DNA of 32,017 nucleotides from Gammaproteobacteria bacterium (GCA_030752195.1 JASMER010000004.1:1-32017), one strand, 5' to 3'. Counted from the stretch's first letter, positions 8,225 through 18,516 are shown. Numbers and translations: made by a program. Notes: generated by a model from the sequence alone, not told the origin.

Positions 8225-9139
8225 CTAGAGCGGTAGCCTGACGCCTTCTCGGGCGACGTTGAACCCCCGATCCTGCACCAGGCGAGTGGCGTCGCTGTTC
8301 GGGTTGAGAAGAGGGTTGGACTGGTTCATATGTATAAACCAGATTTTATTGCGTACCTCTGCGCTGCTTTGCTCGAACAGCGCCATGGTCTCTGACACGA
8401 ATGGATGTGGGATCTGAGACATATCGCGATTACCAAGTTCACCATCGGCAAAAAAAGAGGCGTCAATCAGCGCATAGTTGACCGCTTCCAACGCCTCAAC
8501 AATACTGACCTCCCAGTCTTCCCACTTATTGATATCAGGAATAAAGAGCGCAGTTCGGTTGGGGCCCTCAATTCTATAGCCCACAGTTTCGGAATATTCG
8601 TCCCGATGAGGGACGAGAAATGGAGTAATACTGAGCTTGCCCATCCGAATGGGCGTGTCATGCTCAAGGCGCTGAAGATCGATGTTGCCGAGTGAAACCA
8701 GCTGGCTCCAAGGGCCATTGCCGGACAGAAATTTAAACATTCTTGGCATCGCATAAACAGGCATTCCCTGCGTACCCATCGCCTCTTTGCCCAGATGCAT
8801 CAGGCCAGTATAGTGGCCAATGTGTGCGTGTGTTAAAAAAATGCCCGCAAGAGGAAAGGATGCCTCCTGGTTCAACCGATAGAGCTGGTCGCGAAATTCT
8901 GGTGTTGCCTCAAACAGGTAGCTTGATTCACTGGCGCGATCAATGACAGCAATGGCCGTCGGTTCCTGCCGCAGCGACGCATCTTCCCAGGCCAGCAGGC
9001 AGCGGGGCTCATAGCAGCCAGCCTGTGGGAAGCCGGCATCCTGACCCACGCCAAGGACGAAGATATAAGGTGAAGACTGGCCGGTTGCCGTAGTCAAGGT
9101 GCTCAAAGCAATGGCCGCGATAAGCAGTCTTAGAATCAT
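8225..9139 (-). CDS. Secreted PqqB-like metallo-beta-lactamase-fold protein
   Basis: Signal peptide; VLGVGQDAGFPQAGCYEPRC, YLFEATPEFRDQL, LTHAHIGHYTGLMHLG and C-terminal FIHMNQSNPLL resemble PqqB signatures (GGGFPQWNCxC, NASPDIRxQ, DAQIDHTTGL, HxNNTNPxL). Confidence 0.8.
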   Translation of the reverse strand: MILRLLIAAIALSTLTTATGQSSPYIFVLGVGQDAGFPQAGCYEPRCLLAWEDASLRQEPTAIAVIDRASESSYLFEATPEFRDQLYRLNQEASFPLAGIFLTHAHIGHYTGLMHLGKEAMGTQGMPVYAMPRMFKFLSGNGPWSQLVSLGNIDLQRLEHDTPIRMGKLSITPFLVPHRDEYSETVGYRIEGPNRTALFIPDINKWEDWEVSIVEALEAVNYALIDASFFADGELGNRDMSQIPHPFVSETMALFEQSSAEVRNKIWFIHMNQSNPLLNPNSDATRLVQDRGFNVAREGVRLPL

Positions 9140-9184
9140 TGAGACCCCCTGTTAATGTTTACTTCCAAGCTTCTTAACTCAACT

Positions 9185-9655
9185 TTAAGTAGGAATAGCT
9201 TTCAAGGAGTCGCCAAGTTGGATCTCACCTGACCTAATCACTGTCGCGCGGAGACCTGCGCTGAGTTCCAGATCGGGAAGTGCTGCAGGATGAATGATGC
9301 TAGCCAGATAAGCACAAGGCGCGCAGAGCTCGACGCCAAAAAGTTTAGCGCTTCCGAGTTCAAAGCGCTTCCCCACGAGGGCATTGAGGCTGACTCCCGA
9401 AGTGATGATGCTGCGTCGAAATTCCCCATAATCATTGGTTAAAGAATGGGCTGATAGAAATTTATCCAAGGCTTCGCGCTCGACAAGACTGATATGGTTC
9501 TGCATTACCGGCAATTCTTTATTTAGGTGGGCCTCGGCCAGCCGGTAGTACCGATCACCCACCATACCTTTTCCTGCTTCAAGGGTAGCCTTGTCTACCC
9601 TTTCAACCGCTTGGCGTTTCTCTCTGGCTAGGTAGATGTAGTCGATGCGTCCCAT
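9185..9655 (-). CDS. MOSC domain-containing protein
   Basis: GMVGDRYY, SLVEREALDKF, RRSIITSGVSLNALVGKRFELG, GVELCAPCAYL; ATG at 9655 (the ORF track extends upstream to 9811). Confidence 0.8.
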   Translation of the reverse strand: MGRIDYIYLAREKRQAVERVDKATLEAGKGMVGDRYYRLAEAHLNKELPVMQNHISLVEREALDKFLSAHSLTNDYGEFRRSIITSGVSLNALVGKRFELGSAKLFGVELCAPCAYLASIIHPAALPDLELSAGLRATVIRSGEIQLGDSLKAIPT

Positions 9656-9677
9656 CTTGTTATCCCTTCGCAAGGCG

Positions 9678-10097
9678 TTAATCTGAAATAAGCACCATGA
9701 CGGCACCGTCAGGATCCTGGATGACACAAAAATTGCTGCCACCCATTCTTCTGGGTCCATCCAGAACTTTTCCTTTTTGTCGCTCGGCTTCGGCAGCGCT
9801 GGCCGCCACATCGGCGACTCTGACGTACATTAGCCACTGGGCAGGCAGGTCGGCATTCATGCCCCGTGCATGACAAATGCCTGCAATAGTCTCTCCGTTG
9901 CCTGGCAGATTAAGATTGAAATCGGAGTAGGTTCCCATTTCTACGTCAGTTGACTTCCAGCCAATGACTCTGCAGTAGAAATCTTTGCTCCGTGCCGCGT
10001 CGCCGACGTTGAGGTCAATCCACTCGATGCGGCCGATGCTACTCTTTTCTGCTTCTTCAACACTAGAGCTTAACCCTGTTGAGTTTTCTCCACTCAT
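9678..10097 (-). CDS. VOC (glyoxalase/bleomycin-resistance) family protein
   Basis: GRIEWIDLNVGDAARSKDFYCRVIGWKSTDVEMG...YVRVADVAASAAEAERQKGKVLDGPRRMGG-SNFCVIQDPDGAVMVL. Start is either 10097 (MSGEN) or 10109. Confidence 0.82.
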   Translation of the reverse strand: MSGENSTGLSSSVEEAEKSSIGRIEWIDLNVGDAARSKDFYCRVIGWKSTDVEMGTYSDFNLNLPGNGETIAGICHARGMNADLPAQWLMYVRVADVAASAAEAERQKGKVLDGPRRMGGSNFCVIQDPDGAVMVLISD

Positions 10098-10217
10098 GTG
10101 CGGGTCCACGAAGACGGTAAGAGTTTAACCCATGTAACTCCTGCGCCTAATCGAAAGTGTCGGTTACTGCCCAACGCTTCCTCCATGACCGATAGCATAC
10201 TATCCTCTCGAGAATTT

Positions 10218-12344
10218 CTAGTTATCAAGGCTGAATACATACAGTGCATTGCCACTGCTCGGATGGCGCACATCAGGGGTCACTACTCTCGGCACTGTTC
10301 GTGGGCTTACGCCACGCGCACCCATCGCCGTGGTGACGGCAATATACTGTTTATCGCCAATGGCAAAACTAACGGGGTGCCCCTGCACCGAGGTGCCCAG
10401 GCGAGTCTCCCAGAGGACTTCACCGGTACGAGCATCATGGGCACGAAAATAACGATCTAGGTCGCCTACAAAAGCCACGTTACCCGCCGTGGAGAGGACG
10501 CCAGTAAGAAAGGCTGCACGTTGCTCATAAGACCAGATCTCTTTCATAGTATCCACATTATAAGCAGCGAGTTTGCCCATATTGCCGTCAGAGCCGGGCA
10601 TCTCAAACCAGCGACGATTGGCGGCGGTGCCGCCTGCCCCGTGCACCAACGGCACCTCCCTAGCAGCAATTTCCAAACAGGATTGACTAAGAGGGATAAT
10701 CAGGTTCGCAGTCGGTTCATGGTAAGACATTGAGTGCCAGTCTTTACCGCCCGCTGTTGATGGGCACACGGAGATCCAATCATTTATTTGCGCATTCTGA
10801 ATATCCTGCCGATAGGTCACGGCACCGGTTTCAGGGTCTATATTGCTAAAGGCGTTCTGGAAGATGGTTTCCTGATGGGAGATGAACTCACCAGATACCC
10901 GGTCATGCTTCCAGAGGATGCCGTGCTTGCCGATTGAGAACACTAGCTTGTCATCGCCACGGTCGATCAGCACTCGTTCAAACACTTCATCCAGATCTAG
11001 CGCTTCGGCAGGAACGTGCTGGAAAAACCAGTCCAACTCTCCGTTATCCACATTTACCGCAACCGTCGAGTTGGTAAACAGACCCGCATCATCGATGGAC
11101 AACGAGCGGCTGGCGGGCATCCACGGCTTCTGTTGTGCCGTGCCCCAGTAAGTCAGCTTTAACTCTGGATCATAGGTGCCTGTGATCCAGGTTTCCCCGC
11201 CGGCGCGAAACAAGTCTTCGATTCCACCCCAGGTATCGCCGCCCGGCTGATCTGATTCGGCAATCGTGTTGAAGCGCCAGGCTAACTCACCGGTGTTGGC
11301 GTCGTAAGCGCTGATATAGCAGTCATCCTCGATGTATCGGGAGCAGCCCAGTAGGCCTTGTATGACTTTCCCATCTGCCACGATTGGGCCACTAGAGTTT
11401 CCAAAGCCCTCACTACCATCTGCGATTTCGGCTTCCCAGATCTTCTCGCCAGTTCGCGCATCCAACGCTAACAGGCGCGCATCGGTAGTGGCATGTATGA
11501 TCTTGTCGTTGTAGATCGCGATGTTGCGCATGTCTTCACTATCGAAGGGGCCGGCGTGATGCTCCCAGATTAGGTTTCCGGTCTGGCCATCTAGGGCCTG
11601 AATAATGTTACTGGTATTGATCAAGTAGATGATGCCGTCATAAACCAGCGGTGATGGTTCAGAGTCTCCCTCATGCATGGACCACATCCATTCCAGACGC
11701 AACTCCCCGACGTTTGACACGTTGATCTGGTCCAGCGCGGAATAACTCCAGGCCTGATAGTTGCCTCTCAGCATCAGCCAATCATCTGGTGAAGGATTGG
11801 TGAGCATTGCATCAGTCACCGGACCAAAGTTTTCAATCGTGCCGGCTGTAACCACGCCGGTGGGTCTATCTGGTTTACGACGCTGTTGCGTCAACGTGGG
11901 ATTCACACCAGGAATGTTGGTTGCCATCGCATAGCTGGCGCTAGCATCCAACCCCGGATTATCGTCCGATACGCCATTTGCGCGCATGACATGCGCGACG
12001 ATTGACCAGTAGTCACCATCGCTTATTCCCTCATTTCCTCCTGGCGGCATGTTAGCCTTAATAAAGTTGAAGAAGTCAGCTGGAGACTGCCGGCCATAGT
12101 TGCCAAGAAAGCCGCCCCCGCTGAGCATCGGTCCAAGTGCAGTGCCCTGAAGTTCAGCGCCGTGACAGGTACCGCAATTCATGGCATAAACTGCCTCACC
12201 GGCATCTGCCTGACTGACAAAGCTTGGCTCAGGACCGGCCGTATATTCCGGTGCAGCAGCTTGTTGCATGGACTCACCACAGGCGGCAAGAGCTAGAATG
12301 GTCAGGATTAAGGGAAAGCATGTCGTAATTGGTTTGGCCTTCAT
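10218..12344 (-). CDS. Quinohemoprotein: lipoprotein with N-terminal cytochrome c fused to PQQ-dependent alcohol dehydrogenase beta-propeller
   Basis: Lipobox LALAAC; CGTCHG heme motif then MPPGG; propeller motifs ([80 protein letters not shown]). Confidence 0.9.
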   Translation of the reverse strand: MKAKPITTCFPLILTILALAACGESMQQAAAPEYTAGPEPSFVSQADAGEAVYAMNCGTCHGAELQGTALGPMLSGGGFLGNYGRQSPADFFNFIKANMPPGGNEGISDGDYWSIVAHVMRANGVSDDNPGLDASASYAMATNIPGVNPTLTQQRRKPDRPTGVVTAGTIENFGPVTDAMLTNPSPDDWLMLRGNYQAWSYSALDQINVSNVGELRLEWMWSMHEGDSEPSPLVYDGIIYLINTSNIIQALDGQTGNLIWEHHAGPFDSEDMRNIAIYNDKIIHATTDARLLALDARTGEKIWEAEIADGSEGFGNSSGPIVADGKVIQGLLGCSRYIEDDCYISAYDANTGELAWRFNTIAESDQPGGDTWGGIEDLFRAGGETWITGTYDPELKLTYWGTAQQKPWMPASRSLSIDDAGLFTNSTVAVNVDNGELDWFFQHVPAEALDLDEVFERVLIDRGDDKLVFSIGKHGILWKHDRVSGEFISHQETIFQNAFSNIDPETGAVTYRQDIQNAQINDWISVCPSTAGGKDWHSMSYHEPTANLIIPLSQSCLEIAAREVPLVHGAGGTAANRRWFEMPGSDGNMGKLAAYNVDTMKEIWSYEQRAAFLTGVLSTAGNVAFVGDLDRYFRAHDARTGEVLWETRLGTSVQGHPVSFAIGDKQYIAVTTAMGARGVSPRTVPRVVTPDVRHPSSGNALYVFSLDN

Positions 12345-12532
12345 GATTCACACTTCTCGTACAAGGTAATGAGTGTTGGAGTTGTCTGGCGACTGCGAGC
12401 AGCTTCTTCAAATGAACTTTATGTCAAATTCTTCCTATTTACCTGCTTCCTGGAAATTGCCGTTTACTGCACAGAAAGTAATATCTCAAGTTGGTTGTCT
12501 TATCACCTGACTCGATTCAATTCAGCTCGAGC

Positions 12533-14704
12533 TCAATCCGGTAAAGAAAAAACGTAGATCGCATTTCCCCAGCGCGGATAGCTGATTTCCGTAGCAATGA
12601 CACCTGGCACTGTGCGTGGGCTGGTGCCACCCAGAGCGGTTGTGACTGCAATATACTGTTTGCCATCAATAGCAAAAGAGACTGGATGTCCCTGCACCGA
12701 AGTGCCGAGCCGGGTTTCCCACAGGATGTTGCCAGTATCCACATCGAAAGCTTTGAAGCGTCGATCCAAGTCGCCAACAAACACCAGGCCGCCGCCGGTC
12801 GAGATGGTGCCGGTGTGCAGCGAGGCTCGCTGTTGATGACTCCAAATTTCTTCCATGGTGTCCGCATGGTAGGCACCGACCTTACCCAGATTGCCATTGG
12901 TACCGGGCATCTCAAAGAATTTGCGACTGGCCGCTAGTCCCCCACCTCCCTGGACTAAGGCGACCTCCCGGGCCGCATTTTCCAGACAGGTCTGGCTCAG
13001 AGGTGCAATGATGAGTCCTGAGGGCGGATGGTAGGTCATGGAATGCCAGTCCTTGCCACCAGCGCTGGAGGGACAGGCTGAAGTCCACTCGTTGAGTTGA
13101 GCAGTCTGGATATCTTTCCGATACGTCACCTCACCGGTCTCAGGATCGATATGTGTAAAGGCATTCTGGAAGACTGTTTCCTTGAAGCCCCTGAACTTTC
13201 CGGAGACTCTATCATTTTTCCAGAGGATGCCGTATTTCCCAATTGAATAGACTAGCTTTTCGCCACCGCGATTGATCAGTACTCGCTCAAACACTTCATC
13301 AAGATCGAGAGCTTCAGCCGGCACGTGCTGAAAATACCAAGCAAGCTCGCCGTCATTCGTATCTACCGCGACGGTGGAATTTGTGTAAAGACCAACGTCG
13401 TCGATGGTCATGTGCCGAGAAACAGGCACCCAGGGTTTCTGCTGAGCAGTGCCCCAATAGGTCAGCTTCAGGTCAGGATCATAAGAGCCGGTAATCCATG
13501 TTTCTCCTCCAGCCCGGAAGAGGTTATCCAGACCGCCCCAGGTATCGCCGCCGGGCTCTCCCATTTCGGCAATGGTTTCAAACTGCCAGAGGAGTGCGCC
13601 GTCGTCGGCGTTATACGCACTGATGTAGCAGTCCTCAGGGATGTAGCGAGCGCAGCCGGCTAGACCGACTATTACTTTACCATCGGCTACAATCGGCCCC
13701 GATGAGTTCGAGAACCCTTTGCTGTTGTCCGCAATGACCGATTCCCATATCTGCTCCCCGGTGCGTGCGTCCAGTGCAACCAGACGGGCATCAGTTGTTG
13801 CCTGAATGATTTTGTCTTCGTACATGGCAATGTTGCGCATGTCCTGCCGATTGGCCGGGCCCGTCCAGTGTTCCCAGATCAGTTCGCCAGTTTTGCCATC
13901 AAGCGCCTGTATGACGTTGCCGGGGTTGATCAGATAAATAATGCCGTTATAGACCAGAGGAGCTGGCTCAGAATCCCCTTCGTGCATATTCCAGACCCAT
14001 TCAAGGGAGAGGTTGCCCACGTTTTCCTTGTTGATCTGATCAAGCGGGCTGTAAGAATGAGCATAGTAGTTACGCCGATGCATCGGCCAGTCGTTTGGGC
14101 TGGGATCGCGCAGCATGGCATCGGTCAGGGGCATAAACGTAACGAAGTCTTCGGTGTTGCCTGCGACGGTCAGTCCTTCGGGGGCGGGAGGTTCAGGTCG
14201 CTGACGCCGGGCTACAACCGCCGAAATGTTATCGGCAATTTCAAAATTAGTTTCCGGCGTGAGGGCGGCGATTACGCTGTCGACGCCATTCTGACTGAGT
14301 ATGTGTGCAACGAGGTTTAAATAGTCGACCTCCGTCAGATCCTCATTGCCTCCGGGCGGCATGTTCGCGTTAATGTTTCCCAATAACAGGGCAGGGGTCT
14401 GTTCCCCCCAGCGTTGTACGAAGGTAGTGCCAGAGAGCAACGGGCCAAGGGTTGTGCCTTCCAGATTCGCGCCATGACATACAGCGCAGTTCATCTCATA
14501 GGTTCGGGCGCCGGCATCCGCCTGAGCATAGAAAGTCAAAGCACCACCGGTTTCTGCTGGTGTCGAGCTGGGTGGCGGTGCCGTGGCGACCTCAATCGCA
14601 GTCGTGGAGGAAGAATCAGGCCCGCAGGCGCTTAATGCGCCGAGCATAATAATGGTTGTGAGCTGTTTGAACCCAGATTTCTCGTAGCTGTGAATGTGCT
14701 GCAT
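12533..14704 (-). CDS. Quinohemoprotein paralogue: N-terminal cytochrome c plus PQQ-dependent dehydrogenase
   Basis: Same architecture as 10218..12344; lipobox LSAC, CAVCHG heme motif, near-identical propeller motifs. Start 14704 (ATG) or 14710 (GTG). Confidence 0.9.
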   Translation of the reverse strand: MQHIHSYEKSGFKQLTTIIMLGALSACGPDSSSTTAIEVATAPPPSSTPAETGGALTFYAQADAGARTYEMNCAVCHGANLEGTTLGPLLSGTTFVQRWGEQTPALLLGNINANMPPGGNEDLTEVDYLNLVAHILSQNGVDSVIAALTPETNFEIADNISAVVARRQRPEPPAPEGLTVAGNTEDFVTFMPLTDAMLRDPSPNDWPMHRRNYYAHSYSPLDQINKENVGNLSLEWVWNMHEGDSEPAPLVYNGIIYLINPGNVIQALDGKTGELIWEHWTGPANRQDMRNIAMYEDKIIQATTDARLVALDARTGEQIWESVIADNSKGFSNSSGPIVADGKVIVGLAGCARYIPEDCYISAYNADDGALLWQFETIAEMGEPGGDTWGGLDNLFRAGGETWITGSYDPDLKLTYWGTAQQKPWVPVSRHMTIDDVGLYTNSTVAVDTNDGELAWYFQHVPAEALDLDEVFERVLINRGGEKLVYSIGKYGILWKNDRVSGKFRGFKETVFQNAFTHIDPETGEVTYRKDIQTAQLNEWTSACPSSAGGKDWHSMTYHPPSGLIIAPLSQTCLENAAREVALVQGGGGLAASRKFFEMPGTNGNLGKVGAYHADTMEEIWSHQQRASLHTGTISTGGGLVFVGDLDRRFKAFDVDTGNILWETRLGTSVQGHPVSFAIDGKQYIAVTTALGGTSPRTVPGVIATEISYPRWGNAIYVFSLPD

Positions 14705-14779
14705 GGTCACTCTCTACTGATCAAGTCTGCTGTCGCATTATGGTGTCAGATTGATGTTAATGGTGAGTCACCGCCCTCG

Positions 14780-15229
14780 TCAGGAGCGGTCAAAATGGCT
14801 TCTTAGAAAGATCCATCCCCTCAGTTCACCGGATGCGTTGTTTTCGCTGTGAACCTGAACATAGAGCGCATTGTTGCGCAAGGCAGTGAGCTGCTCGTCG
14901 GTGAGTTCAAGAATAGCCCGGATCTCTCCGTCGGTGGACGCGTCAATCTCGAGCACTTGAACGACAGGACCAGGCTGTGCGGGCGGGCCGTTATGAATGT
15001 GGGCACTTGTCGCTGCGGAGCTCATGCCTGTGAAATAGCCAGCCACCTCCAACTGCTGGTCAGTGAGTGTCAGAAGCACTTCGCCTTCGCCAAGAATTTC
15101 ATCAACTGTCTGAGGGGTTGTCGGCATGGGTGACAGGCGTGCCCGGAAGACCTCCTGAGCATATCCGCTTGAGCTGATTCCAAGCGTAGAAACACAAAAA
15201 GTTAGCGTGAGGGCTTGGCCGAGTTTCAT
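14780..15229 (-). CDS. Secreted CHRD-domain protein
   Basis: MKLGQALTLTFCVSTLGISSSGYAQ signal peptide; SSAATSAHIHNGPPAQPGPVV...LYVQVHSENNASGELRGWI. RBS AAGAGGT before the ATG at 15229. Confidence 0.83.
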   Translation of the reverse strand: MKLGQALTLTFCVSTLGISSSGYAQEVFRARLSPMPTTPQTVDEILGEGEVLLTLTDQQLEVAGYFTGMSSAATSAHIHNGPPAQPGPVVQVLEIDASTDGEIRAILELTDEQLTALRNNALYVQVHSENNASGELRGWIFLRSHFDRS

Positions 15230-15366
15230 AAATACCTCTTGGCTCTTATTAGTTGTAATCTTCTTCAGGAACCCTAGCACTTCTCTCGCGGTAAGCAAAC
15301 GCCGAGAGTGCTGCCGGTTTTTAACGATATCGGATTGTCAGGGTCCGTCAGCAGGACACGCCTGCT

Positions 15367-17031
15367 CTAATGACACTGAAAATTTTCCGCCCGCCAGTTT
15401 GCGGGATTATCAGCGCTGCCGGTCGGCCCGACGTATCGGGCCTGTTGCGGATAGACGCACAGCGGTCTTTCATTATCGATTTGTCCATCGGTACTGTGAG
15501 TGGCTGTGATGCGATCTGGTGCGACACCGTTTTCCACCCAGTTTACCAGCGGGACCAGATTGTCCCAGGTGTCCGGACCCGGGCCGCCCCGGCAGTGTCC
15601 CATACCGGGTGCGAGGAACAGTCGGGCGTGATCCTGAGCAGCGTCCATACTGCCAGCAAACGTCTGATCGACCATGTCTTTGTAATAGTTGATGGTATCT
15701 GTTGCCACAATAAGTGTGTCCACCAGTCCATGATAAATCAGCATCTTGCCCCCAGCATCCACTAAATAGCGTGACAGGTCAGGGTCATTGGCGTCGGTGA
15801 TGGATTTCATTAGATCACCCTTGCCGGAAAAGAAGTCGTCGATATTCCAGTCAATCCAGTGAAATTCCGGCATTATGCCCTCGGTATCCGCCTTATAGGT
15901 GACGTCTCGAACATCAGGCACCGTAACGCCCGGGTCTTCTTCATAAAACAGGTAGTTCATGTGATCGCCAGCGACTCCCATTAGCTTTGATGGACCCATG
16001 CCGTTTCCTTGCCAGGGGATGTAGTACCCCGCCCATCGCAGTTCGGAGCCGAACATTTTGCCGGGATAGACCGCCCTGCCTGATGAGTCGGAGGGACCGT
16101 TGTAAAGGTCGTTAATGGTTTGTAATTGAGCAGTGGTGAAGCAATCGCTTCCGGCTTTATCACTGGGGCACATCAGATCAGAAAGGTCGACCGATGGGTT
16201 GAAATCGCACGCAAGCGGATCACCGATGACGCCGTCTTGCACCCCGTCCCTGGCGTCGCACTTCAGCAGCACTCTGTCGTGAAGTTTGTCGAGCAGTGCC
16301 AGACTGTCAGGACTGCCATCACCGGTGCTATCTGCTGCCAGATTACCCACCAGATTGTCACGGAAGATGCGCTGCAGGTTCCAGGTGCCGGCGGCATTGA
16401 GGCCCTGGTAATTGAATGCCGGCGCGCCGGCGATAATCCCATCGAAGTCTTGTGGATAGCGCTGAGCAGACATGAAAGCCTGACGACCGCCCTGAGAGCA
16501 ACCTTCAAAATACGAGTACTCTGCATTGTCTCCGTAGTAGTCTCTGACCAGCCGTTTGCCCGCCATGACGCTAAGGTGTACCGCGCGATAGCCAAAATCG
16601 ATTTCAGCCTGACGGTTGTTGAAACCGAAAGAGGCGCCGGGCTCGACGCCGTTATCGTGTCCCATATTGCTGTTGGTGACCGCGTAGCCTTCTGCTACCC
16701 GGTGGTTCGCAAAGTCCAGATCTCCGTCCTTGCCACCATCGCCCCATTGAAGAAAGCGCCCGTTCCAATTAACAGGTAGCGGCAATTGTGCATGAAAGTG
16801 AATCGCTGGACTGATGATGCCTCGCACATAGCAGTAGGCAGATCCATCCTCCGGATTTTCAGCGATTTCTGCTCGGGTTAAAGTCAGATTGCGGCTGTCC
16901 AGCAGGGCTTCACAGCGCAGCTTTCCTTCCACTGTGATCTGGGCTGTTGCCGGGTCAGTCGCCGACAAACACCACAGCGCAGCCAGGCTGGCCAAGCAAA
17001 GCGTCGGGCAGGATGTTCTCACTTCTTGCAT
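15367..17031 (-). CDS. Tannase/feruloyl esterase family alpha/beta hydrolase, secreted
   Basis: Signal peptide; GCSQGGRQAFMSAQRYPQDFDGIIAGAPA nucleophile elbow, LIYHGLVDTLI, FLAPGMGHCRGGPGPD (catalytic His), CYPQQARYVG-type C-terminus. Confidence 0.9.
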   Translation of the reverse strand: MQEVRTSCPTLCLASLAALWCLSATDPATAQITVEGKLRCEALLDSRNLTLTRAEIAENPEDGSAYCYVRGIISPAIHFHAQLPLPVNWNGRFLQWGDGGKDGDLDFANHRVAEGYAVTNSNMGHDNGVEPGASFGFNNRQAEIDFGYRAVHLSVMAGKRLVRDYYGDNAEYSYFEGCSQGGRQAFMSAQRYPQDFDGIIAGAPAFNYQGLNAAGTWNLQRIFRDNLVGNLAADSTGDGSPDSLALLDKLHDRVLLKCDARDGVQDGVIGDPLACDFNPSVDLSDLMCPSDKAGSDCFTTAQLQTINDLYNGPSDSSGRAVYPGKMFGSELRWAGYYIPWQGNGMGPSKLMGVAGDHMNYLFYEEDPGVTVPDVRDVTYKADTEGIMPEFHWIDWNIDDFFSGKGDLMKSITDANDPDLSRYLVDAGGKMLIYHGLVDTLIVATDTINYYKDMVDQTFAGSMDAAQDHARLFLAPGMGHCRGGPGPDTWDNLVPLVNWVENGVAPDRITATHSTDGQIDNERPLCVYPQQARYVGPTGSADNPANWRAENFQCH

Positions 17032-17136
17032 AGCGATTCCCTTGTTGTTTTTATATAGAGCAGTTTCACGGGAAGACCCAGCAGCTCAACTGCCACTGTT
17101 GCTTCTGACTTTACTATTGCCCTGAGCGTAAATGCA

Positions 17137-17826
17137 ATGTGTGGACGATTCAATCTCATCGACAGTCCCGAAGTGCGCAGTCTATGTGATTCACTGGGTG
17201 TTCAGATTCCGAACAGCTGCATCAGTCAGGATATTGCGCCCGGCGGACAAATCGCCGTTATTTACGAAAGTCGTTCGGGGCTTGCTAAAAAGCGCAGGGT
17301 TTCACAGGCCATCTGGTGGTTGTTCCTCGATCGTAAAACGCTAAAGCCCGATTACCGATACGCCAGCTTCAACTCCCGTTCAGACAAATTGCATAAGCCG
17401 CAGGGCATATCTTACATTCCCTATCGGGAATCACGCTGTATCATTCCGGCGAGTGCGTTTGTCGAGGGTATGGGTGATAAGAAGACCTATCACATGATCG
17501 AACTGGAGGGAGCAGCCATTGCCTTCGGCGGGCTTTATCAGGAGTACCGCGATCAGCAGACAGGAGAGAGTGTTCACGCGGCCTCGATCATCACCCTGCC
17601 TCCGCTGTCGCCGCAGTGGGACAATATTCATGCGAAATCGATGCCTCTGATGCTCGACCCTACGGATGAGGATCTGATCGCTAAGTGGCTTGATCCCGAC
17701 TTTACTGATGTGGAACAGTTTGCCTCCTGGCTCGAGCCGCGTGTGCCAAGTGCCATGAGAGTGACCCGCATCGGGAAGCCGAGTCTCTGGAACCCGATCG
17801 AAGACTCTTTCATTATTGTCAGCTGA
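17137..17826 (+). CDS. yedK: SOS response-associated peptidase/abasic-site DNA-protein crosslinker (SRAP, HMCES/YedK family)
   Basis: MCGRFN N-terminus (catalytic Cys2), SFNSRSDKL, RCIIPASAFVEG, IHAKSMPLML. Confidence 0.88.
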   Translation: MCGRFNLIDSPEVRSLCDSLGVQIPNSCISQDIAPGGQIAVIYESRSGLAKKRRVSQAIWWLFLDRKTLKPDYRYASFNSRSDKLHKPQGISYIPYRESRCIIPASAFVEGMGDKKTYHMIELEGAAIAFGGLYQEYRDQQTGESVHAASIITLPPLSPQWDNIHAKSMPLMLDPTDEDLIAKWLDPDFTDVEQFASWLEPRVPSAMRVTRIGKPSLWNPIEDSFIIVS

Positions 17827-17865
17827 CACCAGGCCAGCCGATATTCACCTACTGAGGAAACTAAG

Positions 17866-18240
17866 ATGGACAACCAGCAAATTGCCGCCGATCTGTTTAC
17901 GGCCTTTGAGATAGGAGACATGGATACTGTTCGACGTTTGTGTGCACCGGAGTTTAAGGCACGACAGAATCTGAATAACGAGTTTGATGTCGAAACGCTC
18001 ATCCAGTTTTCCCAGGCTGTGAGCGCCATAGTCGACGACTTCCGTTACGAAGAAATAATTCGAAGCGCCACTGACAGGGGTTTCGTCGAGGAACACACGG
18101 TGACGGGAACGTTGCCCAATGGCAGTCGGCTGACGCTGGCCGCCTGCGTCGTTGCTGACATCGAGAATGGCAAGATCATGCAGCTCCGAGAGTATGTCGA
18201 TACGGCGGCTGCAGCCGAGCTCTCCGCTGCGCTGGCCTGA
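17866..18240 (+). CDS. NTF2-like/SnoaL-like fold protein
   Basis: FTAFEIGDMDTVRRLCAPEFKARQN...EEHTVTGTLPNGSRLTLAACVVADIENGKIMQLREYVDTAA; RBS TGAGGA before ATG. Confidence 0.8.
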   Translation: MDNQQIAADLFTAFEIGDMDTVRRLCAPEFKARQNLNNEFDVETLIQFSQAVSAIVDDFRYEEIIRSATDRGFVEEHTVTGTLPNGSRLTLAACVVADIENGKIMQLREYVDTAAAAELSAALA

Positions 18241-18378
18241 CTGGCCGCCACGCCACGCAGCCTGAAAAACGTCCTGAGAGCCTCGGTGGCGCTTTTCCGG
18301 CCAGTTCACATTCCGTTCGGCTGTCTACGCACAGGCCTCCAAAACCCAGTCCCTTTGGAGGAAGTCACCGCAAAAAAG

Positions 18379-18516
18379 ATGCACGTTGTGCTAATCACCT
18401 TGTTCTTCATGACAATGGGTTTGCCTGCCGTGCAGGCGGATGATCGGATCAATAGGTATTCTGAGCATGTTGATTTGACGCGGTCGGCGGACTCAGGCTC
18501 GATCGGTCTCTTCTAA
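18379..18516 (+). CDS. Possible small secreted peptide (45 aa)
   Basis: MHVVLITLFFMTMGLPAVQADDRINRYSEHVDLTRSADSGSIGLF: signal-peptide-like N-terminus; GGAGG about 15 nt upstream. Confidence 0.35.
   Translation: MHVVLITLFFMTMGLPAVQADDRINRYSEHVDLTRSADSGSIGLF

Noticed and set aside
16126-16779. 217-aa plus-strand ORF opposite the tannase gene
   Set aside because: Shadow ORF; tannase motifs on the minus strand explain the coding signal.
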